Below are positions 1 through 12,900 of a DNA stretch of 64,000 nt, piece after piece. The notes under the pieces are model-generated. The model was given only the letters and a program-made list of their open reading frames with translations, ran no database searches and was not told the origin of the DNA. How positions within the stretch are numbered: position 1 is the stretch's first letter; each line of letters opens with the position of its first letter. The stretch comes from Siphonodentalium dalli. Its lineage: Eukaryota > Mollusca > Scaphopoda > Gadilida > Siphonodentaliidae. Location of the stretch: contig CP136064.1 of NCBI GenBank assembly GCA_032622095.1, forward strand, positions 149,857,819 through 149,921,818, in the 5' to 3' direction. A program made the position numbers and the translations under genes.

Positions 1-2780
1 AGTATTTAGTGGCACAAGCTGTCGCTTTATGCCTACATAATCACCATTCCTACCAGCCTTACAGAAAACCCGGACCAGTTGACCCTCAGTTGACCGCCTA
101 CAGATATCCTGGGGGGATGGTACGTAAAAATCAACCAATATTGAAGGAAATTACGTATAGTTTGAGTATTTAGTGGCAACAAGCTGTCGCTTTATACCCA
201 CATAATCACCATTCCTACCCGCCTTACAGAAAATCCGGACCAGTTGACCCTCGGTTGACCACCTACAGATATCCTGGGGGGATGGTACGTAAAAATCGAC
301 CAATTTTGAAGGAAATTTCGTATAGTATGAGTATTTAGTGGCACAAGCTGTCGCTTTATGCCAACATAATCACCATTCCTGCCTTACAGAAAACCCGGAC
401 CAGTTGACCCTCGGTTGACCACCTACAGATATCCTGGGGGGATGGTACGTAAAAATCGACCAATTTTGAAGGAAATTTCGTATAGTTTGAGTATTTAGTG
501 GCACAAGCTGTCGCTTTATGCCCACATAATCACCATTCCTAGCTGCCTTACAGAAAACCCAGACCATTTGACCCTCAGTTGACCACCTACAGATATCCTG
601 GGGGGGATGGTACGTAAAAATCGACCAATTTTGAAGGAAATTTCGTATAGTTTGAGTATTTAGTGGCACAAGCTGTCGCTTTATGCCCACATAATCACCA
701 TTCCTACCAGCCTTACAGAAAACCCGGACCAGTTGACCCTGGTTGACCGCCTACAGATATCCTGGGGGGATGGTACGTAAAAATCAAACAATATTGAAGG
801 AAATTACGTATAGTTTGAGTATTTAGTGGCAACAAGCTGTCGCTTTATACCCACATAATCACCATTCCTACCCGCCTTACAGAAAATCCGGACCAGTTGA
901 CCCTCGGTTGACCACCTACAGATATCTTGGGGGGATGGTACTTAAAAATCGACCAATTTTGAAGGTAATTTCGTATAGTTTGAGTATTTAGCGGCACAAG
1001 CTGTCGCTTTATGCCCACATAATCACCATTCCTAGCCGCCTTACAGAAAATCCGGACCAGTTGACCCTCGGTTGACCACCTACAGATATCCTGGGGGGAT
1101 GGCACGTAAAAATCGACCAATTTTGAAGGAAATTTCGTATAGTTTGAGTATTTAGTGGCACAAGCTGTCGCTTTATGCCCACATAATCACCATTCCTACC
1201 GCCTTACAGAAAACCCGGACCAGTTGACCCTCGGTTGACCACCTACAGATATCCTGGGGGATGGTACGTAAAAATTGACCAATTTTGAAGGAAATTTCGT
1301 ATAGTATGAGTATTTAGTGGCACAAGCTGTCGCTTTATGCCCACATAATCACCATTCCTACCCTTACAGAAACCCGGACCAGTTGACCATCGGTTGACCA
1401 CCTACATATATCCTGGGGGGATGGTACGTAAAAATCGACCAATTTTGAAGGAAATTTCGTATAGTTTGAGTATTTAGTGGCACAAGCTGTCACTTTATGC
1501 CCACATAATCACCATTCCTACCCGCCTTACAGAAAACCCAGACCAGTTGACCCTTGGTTGACCACCTACAGATATCCTGGGGGAAGGTACGTAAAAATCG
1601 ACCAATTTTGAAGGAAATTTCGTATAGTTTGAGTATTTAGTGGCAACAAGCTGTCGCTTTATGCCCACATGATCACCATTCCTACCCGCCTTACAGAAAA
1701 TCCGGACCAGTTGACCCTCGGTTGACCACCTACAGATATCCTGGGGGGATGGTACGTAAAAATCAACCAATATTGAAGGAAATTTCGTATAGTATGAGCA
1801 TTTAGTGGCACAAGCTGTCGCTTTATGCCCACATAATCACCATTCCTACCCGCCTTACAGAAAACCCGGACCAGTTGACCCTCGGTTGACCACCTACATA
1901 TATCCTGGGGGGATGGTACGTAAAAATCGACCAATTTTGAAGGAAATTTCGTATAGTTTGAGTATTTAGTGGCACAAGCTGTCACTTTATGCCCACATAA
2001 TCACCATTCCTACCCGCCTTACAGAAAACCCAGACCAGTTGACCCTTGGCTGACCACCTACAGATATCCTGGGGGGATGGTACGTAAAAATCGACCAATT
2101 TTGAAGGAAATTTCGTATAGTATGAGTATTTAGTCGCACAAGCTGTCGCTTTATGCCCACATAATCACCATTCCTACCCTTACAGTAAACCCGGACCAGT
2201 TGACCCTCGGTTGACCACCTACAGATATCGTGGGGGGGATGGTACGTAAAAATCAACCAATTTTGAAGGAAATTTCGTATAGTTTGAGTATTTACTGGCA
2301 CAAGCTGTCACTTTATGCCCACATAATCACCATTCCTACCCGCATTACAGAAAACCCAGACCATTTGACCCTCAGTTGACCACCTACAGATATCCTGGTG
2401 GGATGGTACGTAAAAATCGTCCAATTTTGAAGGAAATTTCGTATAGTTTGAGCATTTAGTGGCACAAGCTGTCGCTTTATGCCCACATAATCACCATTCC
2501 TACCCGCCTTACAGAAAACCCTGACCAGTTGACCCTTGGCTGACCACCTACAGATATCCTGGGGGGATGGTACGTAAAAATCGACCAATTTTGAAGGAAA
2601 TTTCGTATAGTATGAGTATTTAGTCGCACAAGCTGTCGCTTTATGCCCACATAATCACCATTCCTACCCTTACAGTAAACCCGGACCAGTTGACCCTCGG
2701 TTGACCACCTACAGATATCCTGGGAGGGGGGGATGGTACGTAAAAATCAACCAATTTTGAAGGAAATTTCGTAAATTTTG
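1..2780. repeat. Irregular left segment, 17 monomers
   Basis: Order read: R-F-G-H-R-F-H-I-J-C-F/M chimera-P/O-A-B-C/D-A-B. No full 15-mer or 8-mer is present and many monomers carry private substitutions. The F/M-like unit near 1.63 kb (ggcaacaag with cacatgatc) recurs only near 58.36 kb, and the J-like unit with gaccatcgg near 1.31 kb recurs near 43.13 and 58.19 kb. It is therefore related to the insertion-bearing segments on the right, but lacks the insert. Confidence 0.75.
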
Positions 2781-5397
2781 AGTATTTAGTGGCACAAGCT
2801 GTCGCTTTATGCCTACATAATCACCATTCCTACCAGCCTTACAGAAAACCCGGACCAGTTGACCCTCGGTTGACCGCCTACAGATATCCTGGGGGGATGG
2901 TACGTAAAAATCAACCAATATTGAAGGAAATTACGTATAGTTTGAGTATTTAGTGGCAACAAGCTGTCGCTTTATACCCACATAATCACCATTCCTACCC
3001 GCCTTACAGAAAATCCGGACCAGTTGACCCTCGGTTGACCACCTACAGATATCCTGGGGGGATGGTACGTAAAAATCGACCAATTTTGAAGGAAATTTCG
3101 TATAGTATGAGTATTTAGTGGCACAAGCTGTCGCTTTATGCCAACATAATCACCATTCCTGCCCTTACAGAAAACCCGGACCAGTTGACCCTCGGTTGAC
3201 CACCTACAGATATCCTGGGGGGATGGTACGTAAAAATCGACCAATTTTGAAGGAAATTTCGTATAGTTTGAGTATTTAGTGGCACAAGCTGTCGCTTTAT
3301 GCCCACATAATCACCATTCCTAGCTGCCTTACAGAAAATCCGGACCAGTTGACCCTCGGTTGACCACCTACAGATATCCTGGGGGGGATGGTACGTAAAA
3401 ATCGACCAATTTTGAAGGAAATTTCGTATAGTTTGAGTATTTAGTGGCACAAGCTGTCGCTTTATGCCCACATAATCACCATTCCTACCCGCCTTACAGA
3501 AAACCCGGACCAGTTGACCCTCGGTTGACCACCTACAGATATCCTGGGGGGATGGTACGTAAAAATCGACCAATTTTGAAGGAAATTTCGTATAGTATGA
3601 GTATTTAGTGGCACAAGCTGTCGCTTTATGCCCACATAATCACCATTCCTACCCTTACAGAAAACCCGGACCAGTTGACCCTCGGTTGACCACCTACATA
3701 TATCCTGGGGGGATGGTAGGTAAAAATCGACCAATTTTGAAGGACATTTCGTATAGTTTGAGTATTTAGTGGCACAAGCTGTCACTTTATGCCCACATAA
3801 TCACCATTCCTACCCGCCTTACAGAAAAACCAGACCAGTTGACCCTTGGTTGACCACCTACAGATATCCTGGGGGGATGGTACGTACAAATCGACCAATT
3901 TTGAAGGAAATTTCGTATAGTTTGAGTATTTAGTGGCACAAGCTGTCGCTTTATGCCCACATAATCACTATTCCTACCCGCCTTACAGAAAACCCGGACC
4001 ATTTGACCCTCGGTTGACCACCTACAGATATCCTGGTGGGATGGTACGTAAAAATCGACCAATTTTGAAGGAAATTTCGTATAGTTTGAGTATTTAGTGG
4101 CACAAGCTGTCGCTTTATGCCCACATGATCACCATTCCTACCCGCCTTACAGAAAACCTGGACCAGTTGACCCTCGGTTGACCACCTACAGATATCCTGG
4201 GGGGATGGTACGTAAAAATCAACCAATATTGAAGGAAATTTCGTATAGTTTGAGTATTTTAGTGGCACAAGCTGTCGCTTAATGCCCACATAATCACTAT
4301 TCCTACCCGCCTTACAGAAAACCCGGACCAGTTGACCCTCGGTTGACCACCTACATATATCCTGGGTGGATGGTACGTAAAAATCAACCAATTTTGAAGG
4401 AAATTTCGTATAGTTTGAGCATTCAGTGGCACAAGCTGTCGTTTTATGCCCACATAATCACCATTCCTACCCGCCTTACAGAAAACCCGGACCAGTTGAC
4501 CCTCGGTTGACCACCTACATATATCCTGGGGGGATGGTACGTAAAAATCGACCAATTTTGAAGGAAATTTCGTATAGTTTGAGTATTTAGTGGCACAAGC
4601 TGTCACTTTATGCCCACATAATCACCATTCCTACCCGCCTTACAGAAAACCCAGACCAGTTGACCCTTGGCTGACCACCTACAGATATCCTGGGGGGGAT
4701 GGTACGTAAAAATCAACCAATTTTGAAGGAAATTTCGTATAGTTTGAGTATTTAGTGGCACAAGCTGTCACTTTATGCCCACATAATCACCATTCCTACC
4801 CTTACAGTAAACCCGGACCAGTTGACCCTCGGTTGACCACCTACATATATCCTGGGTGGATGGTACGTAAAAATCAACCAATTTTGAAGGAAATTTCGTA
4901 TAGTTTGAGCATTTAGTGGCACAAGCTGTCGTTTTATGCCCACATAATCACCATTCCTACCCGCCTTACAGAAAACCCGGACCAGTTGACCCTCGGTTGA
5001 CCACCTACATATATCCTGGGGGGATGGTACGTAAAAATCGACCAATTTTGAAGGAAATTTCGTATAGTTTGAGTATTTAGTGGCACAAGCTGTCACTTTA
5101 TGCCCACATAATCACCATTCCTACCCGCCTTACAGAAAACCCAGACCAGTTGACCCTTGGCTGACCACCTACAGATATCCTGGGGGGATGGTACGTAAAA
5201 ATCGACAAATTTTGAAGGAAATTTCGTATAGTATGAGTATTTAGTCGCACAAGCTGTCGCTTTATGCCCACATAATCACCATTCCTACCCTTACAGTAAA
5301 CCCGGACCAGTTGACCCTCGGTTGACCACCTACAGATATCCTGGGGGGGATGATACGTAAAAATCAACCAATTTTGAAGGAAATTTCGTATAGTTTG
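2781..5397. repeat. Long-HOR block with two chimeric monomers, 16 monomers
   Basis: Order: R-F-G-H-I-J-K-L-M-N-O-(A/B)-(B/N)-O-A-B. The A/B unit near 4.58 kb begins as A and ends as B. The B/N unit near 4.75 kb begins gtcac with the B-type cccttacagtaaac and ends N-like (gggtgg, aatcaacc, next unit agcatttag). The segment from about 2945 to 4580 is repeated about 2.95 kb to the right. Confidence 0.8.
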
Positions 5398-7530
5398 AGT
5401 ATTTAGTGGCACAAGCTGTCACTTTATGCCCACATAATCACCATTCCTACCCGCCTTACAGAAAACCCAGACCAGTTGACCCTTGGTTGACCACCTACAG
5501 ATATCCTGGGGGATGGTACGTAAAAATCGACCAATTTTGAAGGAAATTTCGTATAGTTTGAGTATTTAGTGGCACAAGCTGTCGCTTTATGCCCACATAA
5601 TCACCATTCCTACCCGCCTTACAGAAAACCCGGACCATTTGACCCTCGGTTGACCACCTACAGATATCCTGGTGGGATGGTACGTAAAAATCGACCAATT
5701 TTGAAGGAAATTTCGTATAGTTTGAGTATTTAGTGGCACAAGCTGTCGCTTTATGCCCACATGATCACCATTCCTACCCGCCTTACAGAAAACCTGGACC
5801 AGTTGACCCTTGGCTGACCACCTACAGATATCCTGGGTGGATGGTACGTAAAAATCAACCAATATTGAAGGAAATTACGTATAGTTTGAGTATTTAGTGG
5901 CAACAAGCTGTCGCTTTATACCCACATAATCACCATTCCTACCCGCCTTACAGAAAATCCGGACCAGTTGACCCTCGGTTGACCACCTACAGATATCCTG
6001 GGGGGATGGTACGTAAAAATCGACCAATTTTGAAGGAAATTTCGTATAGTATGAGTATTTAGTGGCACAAGCTGTCGCTTTATGCCAACATAATCACCAT
6101 TCCTGCCCTTACAGAAAACCCGGACCAGTTGACCCTCGGTTGACCACCTACAGATATCCTGGGGGGATGGCACGTAAAAATCGACCAATTTTGAAGGAAA
6201 TTTCGTATAGTTTGAGTATTTAGTGGCACAAGCTGTCGCTTTATGCCCACATAATCACCATTCCTAGCCGCCTTACAGAAAATCCGGACCAGTTGACCCT
6301 CGGTTGACCACCTACAGATATCCTGGGGGGGGGGGGGGTGGTACGTAAAAATCGACCAATTTTGAAGGAAATTTCGTATAGTTTGAGTATTTAGTGGCAC
6401 AAGCTGTCGCTTTATGCCCACATAATCACCATTCTTACCCGCCTTACATAAAACCCGGACCAGTTGACCCTCGGTTGACCACCTACAGATATCCTGGGGG
6501 GATGGTACGTAAAAATCGACCAATTTTGAAGGAAATTTCGTATAGTATGAGTATTTAGTGGCACAAGCTGTCGCTTTATGCCCACATAATCACCATTCCC
6601 ACCCTTACAGAAAACCCGGACCAGTTGACCCTCGGTTGACCACCTACATATATCCTGGGGGGATGGTAGGTAAAAATCGACCAATTTTGAAGGACATTTC
6701 GTATAGTTTGAGTATTTAGTGGCACAAGCTGTCACTTTATGCCCACATAATCACCATTCCTACCCGCCTTACAGAAAAACCAGACCAGTTGACCCTTGGT
6801 TGGCCACCTACAGATATCCTGGGGGATGGTACGTAAAAATCGACCAATTTTGAAGGAAATTTCGTATAGTTTGAGTATGTAGTGGCACAAGCTGTCGCTT
6901 TATGCCCACATAATCACTATTCCTACCCGCCTTACAGAAAACCCGGACCATTTGACCCTCGGTTGACCACCTACAGATATCCTGGTGGGATGGTACGTAA
7001 AAATCGACCAATTTTGAAGGAAATTTCGTATAGTTTGAGTATTTAGTGGCACAAGCTGTCGCTTTATGCCCACATGATCACCATTCCTACCCGCCTTACA
7101 GAAAACCTGGACCAGTTGACCCTCGGTTGACCACCTACAGATATCCTGGGGGGATGGTACGTAAAAATCAACCAATATTGAAGGAAATTTCGTATAGTTT
7201 GAGTATTTTAGTGGCACAAGCTGTCGCTTAATGCCCACATAATCACTATTCCTACCCGCCTTACAGAAAACCCGGACCAGTTGACCCTCGGTTGACCACC
7301 TACATATATCCTGGGTGGATGGTACGTAAAAATCAACCAATTTTGAAGGAAATTTCGTATAGTTTGAGCATTTAGTGGCACAAGCTGTCGTTTTATGCCC
7401 ACATAATCACCATTCCTACCCGCCTTACAGAAAACCCGGACCAGTTGACCCTCGGTTGACCACCTACATATATCCTGGGGGGATGGTACGTAAAAATCGA
7501 CCAATTTTGAAGGAAATTTCGTATAGTTTG
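5398..7530. repeat. Long HOR C to O, 13 monomers
   Basis: Order: C-D-E-F-G-H-I-J-K-L-M-N-O, joined on the left to A-B of the previous block. Together these make one complete 15-mer. H here has a 14-G run. Confidence 0.85.
6325..6338 (+). other. 14-G run in an H monomer
   Basis: Most monomers have 5-7 G after cct; this H monomer has 14, followed by tgg in place of atgg. It is likely a replication-slippage product, or a sequencing artefact since homopolymers are error-prone. Confidence 0.8.
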
Positions 7531-9989
7531 AGTATTTAGTGGCACAAGCTGTCACTTTATGCCCACATAATCACCATTCCTACCCGCCTTACAGAAAACC
7601 CAGACCAGTTGACCCTTGGCTGACCACCTACAGATATCCTGGTGGGATGGTACGTAAAAATCGACCAATTTTGAAGGAAATTTCGTATAGTTTGAGTATT
7701 TAGTGGCACAAGCTGTCGCTTTATGCCCACATGATCACCATTCCTACCCGCCTTACAGAAAACCTGGACCAGTTTACCCTCGGTTGACCACCTACAGATA
7801 TCCTGGGGGGATGGTACGTAAAAACCAACCAATATTGAAGGAAATTTCGTATAGTTTGAGTATTTTAGTGGCACAAGCTGTCGCTTAATGCCCACATAAT
7901 CACTATTCCTACCCGTCTTACAGAAAACCCGGACCAGTTGACCCTCGGTTGACCACCTACAGATATCCTGGGTGGATGGTACGTAAAAATCAACCAATTT
8001 TGAAGGAAATTTCGTATAGTTTGAGCATTTAGTGGCACAAGCTGTCGCTTTATGCCCACATAATCACCATTCCTACCCGCCTTACAGAAAACCCGGACCA
8101 GTTGACCCTCGGTTGACCACCCCCATATATCCTGGGTGGATGGTACGTAAAAATCAACCAATTTTGAAGGAAATTTCGTATAGTTTGAGCATTTAGTGGC
8201 ACAAGCTGTCGTTTTATGCCCACATAATCACCATTCCTACCCGCCTTACAGAAAACCCGGACCAGTTGACCCTCGGTTGACCACCTACATATATCCTGGG
8301 GGGATGGTACGTAAAAATCGACCAATTTTGAAGGAAATATCGTATAGTTTGAGTATTTAGTGGCACAAGCTGTCACTTTATGCCCACATAATCACCATTC
8401 CTACCCGCCTTACAGAAAACCCAGACCAGTTGACCCTTGGCTGACCACATACAGATATCCTGGGGGGATGGTACGTAAAAATCGACAAATTTTGAAGGAA
8501 ATTTCGTATAGTATGAGTATTTAGTCGCACAAGCTGTCGCTTTATGCCCACATAATCACCATTCCTACCCTTACAGTAAACCCGGACCAGTTGACCCTCG
8601 GTTGACCACCTACAGATATCCTGGGGGGGATGGTACGTAAAAATCAACCAATTTTGAAGGAAATTTCGTATAGTTTGAGTATTTAGTGGCACAAGCTGTC
8701 ACTTTATGCCCACATAATCACCATTCCTACCCGCCTTACAGAAAACCCAGACCAGTTGACCCTTGGTTGACCACCTACAGATATCCTGGGTGATGGTACG
8801 TAAAAATCGACCAATTTTGAAGGAAATTTCGTATAGTTTGAGTATTTAGTGGCACAAGCTGTCGCTTTATGCCCACATGATCACCATTCCTACCCGCCTT
8901 ACAGAAAACCTGGACCAGTTGACCCTCGGTTGACCACCTACAGATATCCTGGGGGGATGGTACGTAAAAATCAACCAATATTGAAGGAAATTTCGTATAG
9001 TTTGAGTATTTTAGTGGCACAAGCTGTCGCTTAATGCCCACATAATCACTATTCCTACCCGCCTTACAGAAAACCCGGACCAGTTGACCCTCGGTTGACC
9101 ACCTACATATATCCTGGGTGGATGGTACGTAAAAATCAACCAATTTTGAAGGAAATTTCGTATAGTTTGAGCATTTAGTGGCACAAGCTGTCGTTTTATG
9201 CCCACATAATCACCATTCCTACCCGCCTTACAGAAAACCCGGACCAGTTGACCCTCGGTTGACCACCTACATATATCCTGGGGGGATGGTACGTAAAAAT
9301 CGACCAATTTTGAAGGAAATTTCGTATAGTTTGAGTATTTAGTGGCACAAGCTGTCACTTTATGCCCACATAATCACCATTCCTACCCGCCTTACAGAAA
9401 ACCCAGACCAGTTGACCCTTGGCTGACCACCTACAGATATCCTGGTGGGATGGTACGTAAAAATCGACCAATTTTGAAGGAAATTTCGTATAGTTTGAGT
9501 ATTTAGTGGCACAAGCTGTCGCTTTATGCCCACATGATCACCATTCCTACCCGCCTTACAGAAAACCTGGACCAGTTTACCCTCGGTTGACCACCTACAG
9601 ATATCCTGGGGGGATGGTACGTAAAAACCAACCAATATTGAAGGAAATTTCGTATAGTTTGAGTATTTTAGTGGCACAAGCTGTCGCTTAATGCCCACAT
9701 AATCACTATTCCTACCCGTCTTACAGAAAACCCGGACCAGTTGACCCTCGGTTGACCACCTACAGATATCCTGGGTGGATGGTACGTAAAAATCAACCAA
9801 TTTTGAAGGAAATTTCGTATAGTTTGAGCATTTAGTGGCACAAGCTGTCGCTTTATGCCCACATAATCACCATTCCTACCCGCCTTACAGAAAACCCAGA
9901 CCAGTTGACCCTTGGTTGACCACCTACAGATATCCTGGGTGATTGTACGTAAAAATCGACCAATTTTGAAGGAAATTTCGTATAGTTTG
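7531..9989. repeat. Short-HOR block with 11-monomer tandem duplication
   Basis: Order: (A/D)-V-W-P-O-A-B-C-M-N-O-(A/D)-V-W-(P/C). The 11-monomer unit M-N-O-(A/D)-V-W-P-O-A-B-C starts at 7038 and repeats from 8841, an offset of 1803 bp. The A/D chimera begins like A (cttggctg) and ends like D (ctggtggg). The P/C chimera near 9.83 kb begins agcatttag and ends cttggttg with gggtgattg. Confidence 0.85.
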
Positions 9990-12900
9990 AGTATTTAGTT
10001 GCACAAGCTGTCGCTTTATGCCCACATAATCACCATTCCTACCCGCCTTACAGAAAACCCGGACCATTTGACCCTCGGTTGACCACCTACAGATATCCTG
10101 GTGGGATGGTACGTAAAAATCGACCAATTTTGAAGGAAATTTCGTATAGTTTGAGTATTTAGTGGCACAAGCTGTCGCTTTATGCCCACATGATCACCAT
10201 TCCTACCCGCCTTACAGAAAACCTGGACCAGTTGACCCTTGGCTGACCACCTACAGATATCCTGGGTGGATGGTACGTAAAAATCAACCAATATTGAAGG
10301 AAATTACGTATAGTTTGAGTATTTAGTGGCAACAAGCTGTCGCTTTATACCCACATAATCACCATTCCTACCCGCCTTACAGAAAATCCGGACCAGTTGA
10401 CCCTCGGTTGACCACCTACAGATATCCTGGGGGGATGGTACGTAAAAATCGACCAATTTTGAAGGAAATTTCGTATAGTATGAGTATTTAGTGGCACAAG
10501 CTGTCGCTTTATGCCAACATAATCACCATTCCTGCCCTTACAGAAAACCCGGACCAGTTGACCCTCGGTTGACCACCTACAGATATCCTGGGGGGATGGT
10601 ACGTAAAAATCGACCAATTTTGAAGGAAATTTCGTATAGTTTGAGTATTTAGTTGCACAAGCTGTCGCTTTATGCCCACATAATCACCATTCCTAGCCGC
10701 CTTATAGAAAATCCGGACCAGTTGACCCTCGGTTGACCACCTACAGATATCCTGGGGGGGATGGTACGTAAAAATCGACCAATTTTGAAGGAAATTTCGT
10801 ATAGTTTGAGTATTTAGTGGCACAAGCTGTCGCTTTATGCCCACATAATCACCATTCCTACCCGCCTTACAGAAAACCCGGACCAGTTGACCCTCGGTTG
10901 ACCACCTACAGATATCCTGGGGGGATGGTACGTAAAAATCGACCAATTTTGAAGGAAATTTCGTATAGTATGAGTATTTAGTGGCACAAGCTGTCGCTTT
11001 ATGCCCACATAATCACCATTCCTACCCTTACAGAAAACCCGGACCAGTTGACCCTCGGTTGACCACCTACATATATCCTGGGGGGATGGTAGGTAAAAAT
11101 CGACCAATTTTGAAGGACATTTCGTATAGTTTGAGTATTTAGTGGCACAAGCTGTCACTTTATTCCCACATAATCACCATTCCTACCCGCCTTACAGAAA
11201 AACCAGACCAGTTGACCCTTGGTTGACCACCTACAGATATCCTCGGGGATGGTACGTAAAAATCGACCAATTTTGAAGGAAATTTCGTATAGTTTGAGTA
11301 TTTAGTGGCACAAGCTGTCACTTTATGCCCACATAATCACCATTCCTACCCGCCTTACAGAAAACCCAGACCAGTTGACCCTTGGCTGACCACCTACAGA
11401 TATCCTGGGGGGATGGTACGTAAAAATCGACAAATTTTGAAGGAAATTTCGTATAGTATGAGTATTTAGTCGCACAAGCTGTCGCTTTATGCCCACATAA
11501 TCACCATTCCTACCCTTACAGTAAACCCGGACCAGTTGACCCTCGGTTGACCACCTACAGATATCCTGGGGGGGATGGTACGTAAAAATCAACCAATTTT
11601 GAAGGAAATTTCGTATAGTTTGAGTATTTAGTGGCACAAGCTGTCACTTTATGCCCACATAATCACCATTCCTACCCTTACAGTAAACCCGGACCAGTTG
11701 ACCCTCGGTTGACCACCTACAGATATCCTGGGGGGATGGTACGTAAAAATCAACCAATTTTGAAGGAAATTTCGTATAGTTTGAGTATTTAGTGGCACAA
11801 GCTGTCGCTTAATGCCCACATAATCACTATTCCTACCCGCCTTACAGAAAACCCGGACCAGTTGACCCTCGGTTGACCACCTACATATATCCTGGGTGGA
11901 TGGTACGTAAAAATCAACCAATTTTGAAGGAAATTTCGTATAGTTTGAGCATTTAGTGGCACAAGCTGTCGTTTTATGCCCACATAATCACCATTCCTAC
12001 CCGCCTTACAGAAAACCCGGACCAGTTGACCCTCGGTTGACCACCTACATATATCCTGGGGGATGGTACGTAAAAATCGACCAATTTTGAAGGAAATTTC
12101 GTATAGTTTGAGTATTTAGTGGCACAAGCTGTCACTTTATGCCCACATAATCACCATTCCTACCCGCCTTACAGAAAACCCAGACCAGTTGACCCTTGGC
12201 TGACCACCTACAGATATCCTGGGGGGATGGTACGTAAAAATCGACAAATTTTGAAGGAAATTTCGTATAGTATGAGTATTTAGTCGCACAAGCTGTCGCT
12301 TTATGCCCATATAATCACCATTCCTACCCTTACAGTAAACCCGGACCAGTTGACCCTCGGTTGACCACCTACAGATATCCTGGGGGGGATGGTACGTAAA
12401 AATCAACCAATTTTGAAGGAAATTTCGTATAGTTTGAGTATTTAGTGGCACAAGCTGTCACTTTATGCCCACATAATCACCATTCCTACCCGCCTTACAG
12501 AAAACCCAGACCAGTTGACCCTTGGTTGACCACCTACAGATATCCTGGGGGATGGTACGTAAAAATCGACCAATTTTGAAGGAAATTTCGTATAGTTTGA
12601 GTATTTAGTGGCACAAGCTGTCGCTTTATGCCCACATAATCACCATTCCTACCCGCCTTACAGAAAACCCGGACCATTTGACCCTCGGTTGACCACCTAC
12701 AGATATCCTGGTGGGATGGTACGTAAAAATCGACCAATTTTGAAGGAAATTTCGTATAGTTTGAGTATTTAGTGGCACAAGCTGTCGCTTTATGCCCACA
12801 TGATCACCATTCCTACCCGCCTTACAGAAAACCTGGACCAGTTGACCCTTGGCTGACCACCTACATATATCCTGGGTGGATGGTACGTAAAAATCAACCA

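Noticed and set aside
4097-4282. Recurring plus-strand 61-codon frame starting MAQAVALCPHD
   Set aside because: It appears only where M or V is followed by N or W and is created by the extra T of agtatttt and the taatg variant. It is copied with the HOR, not selected as a protein.
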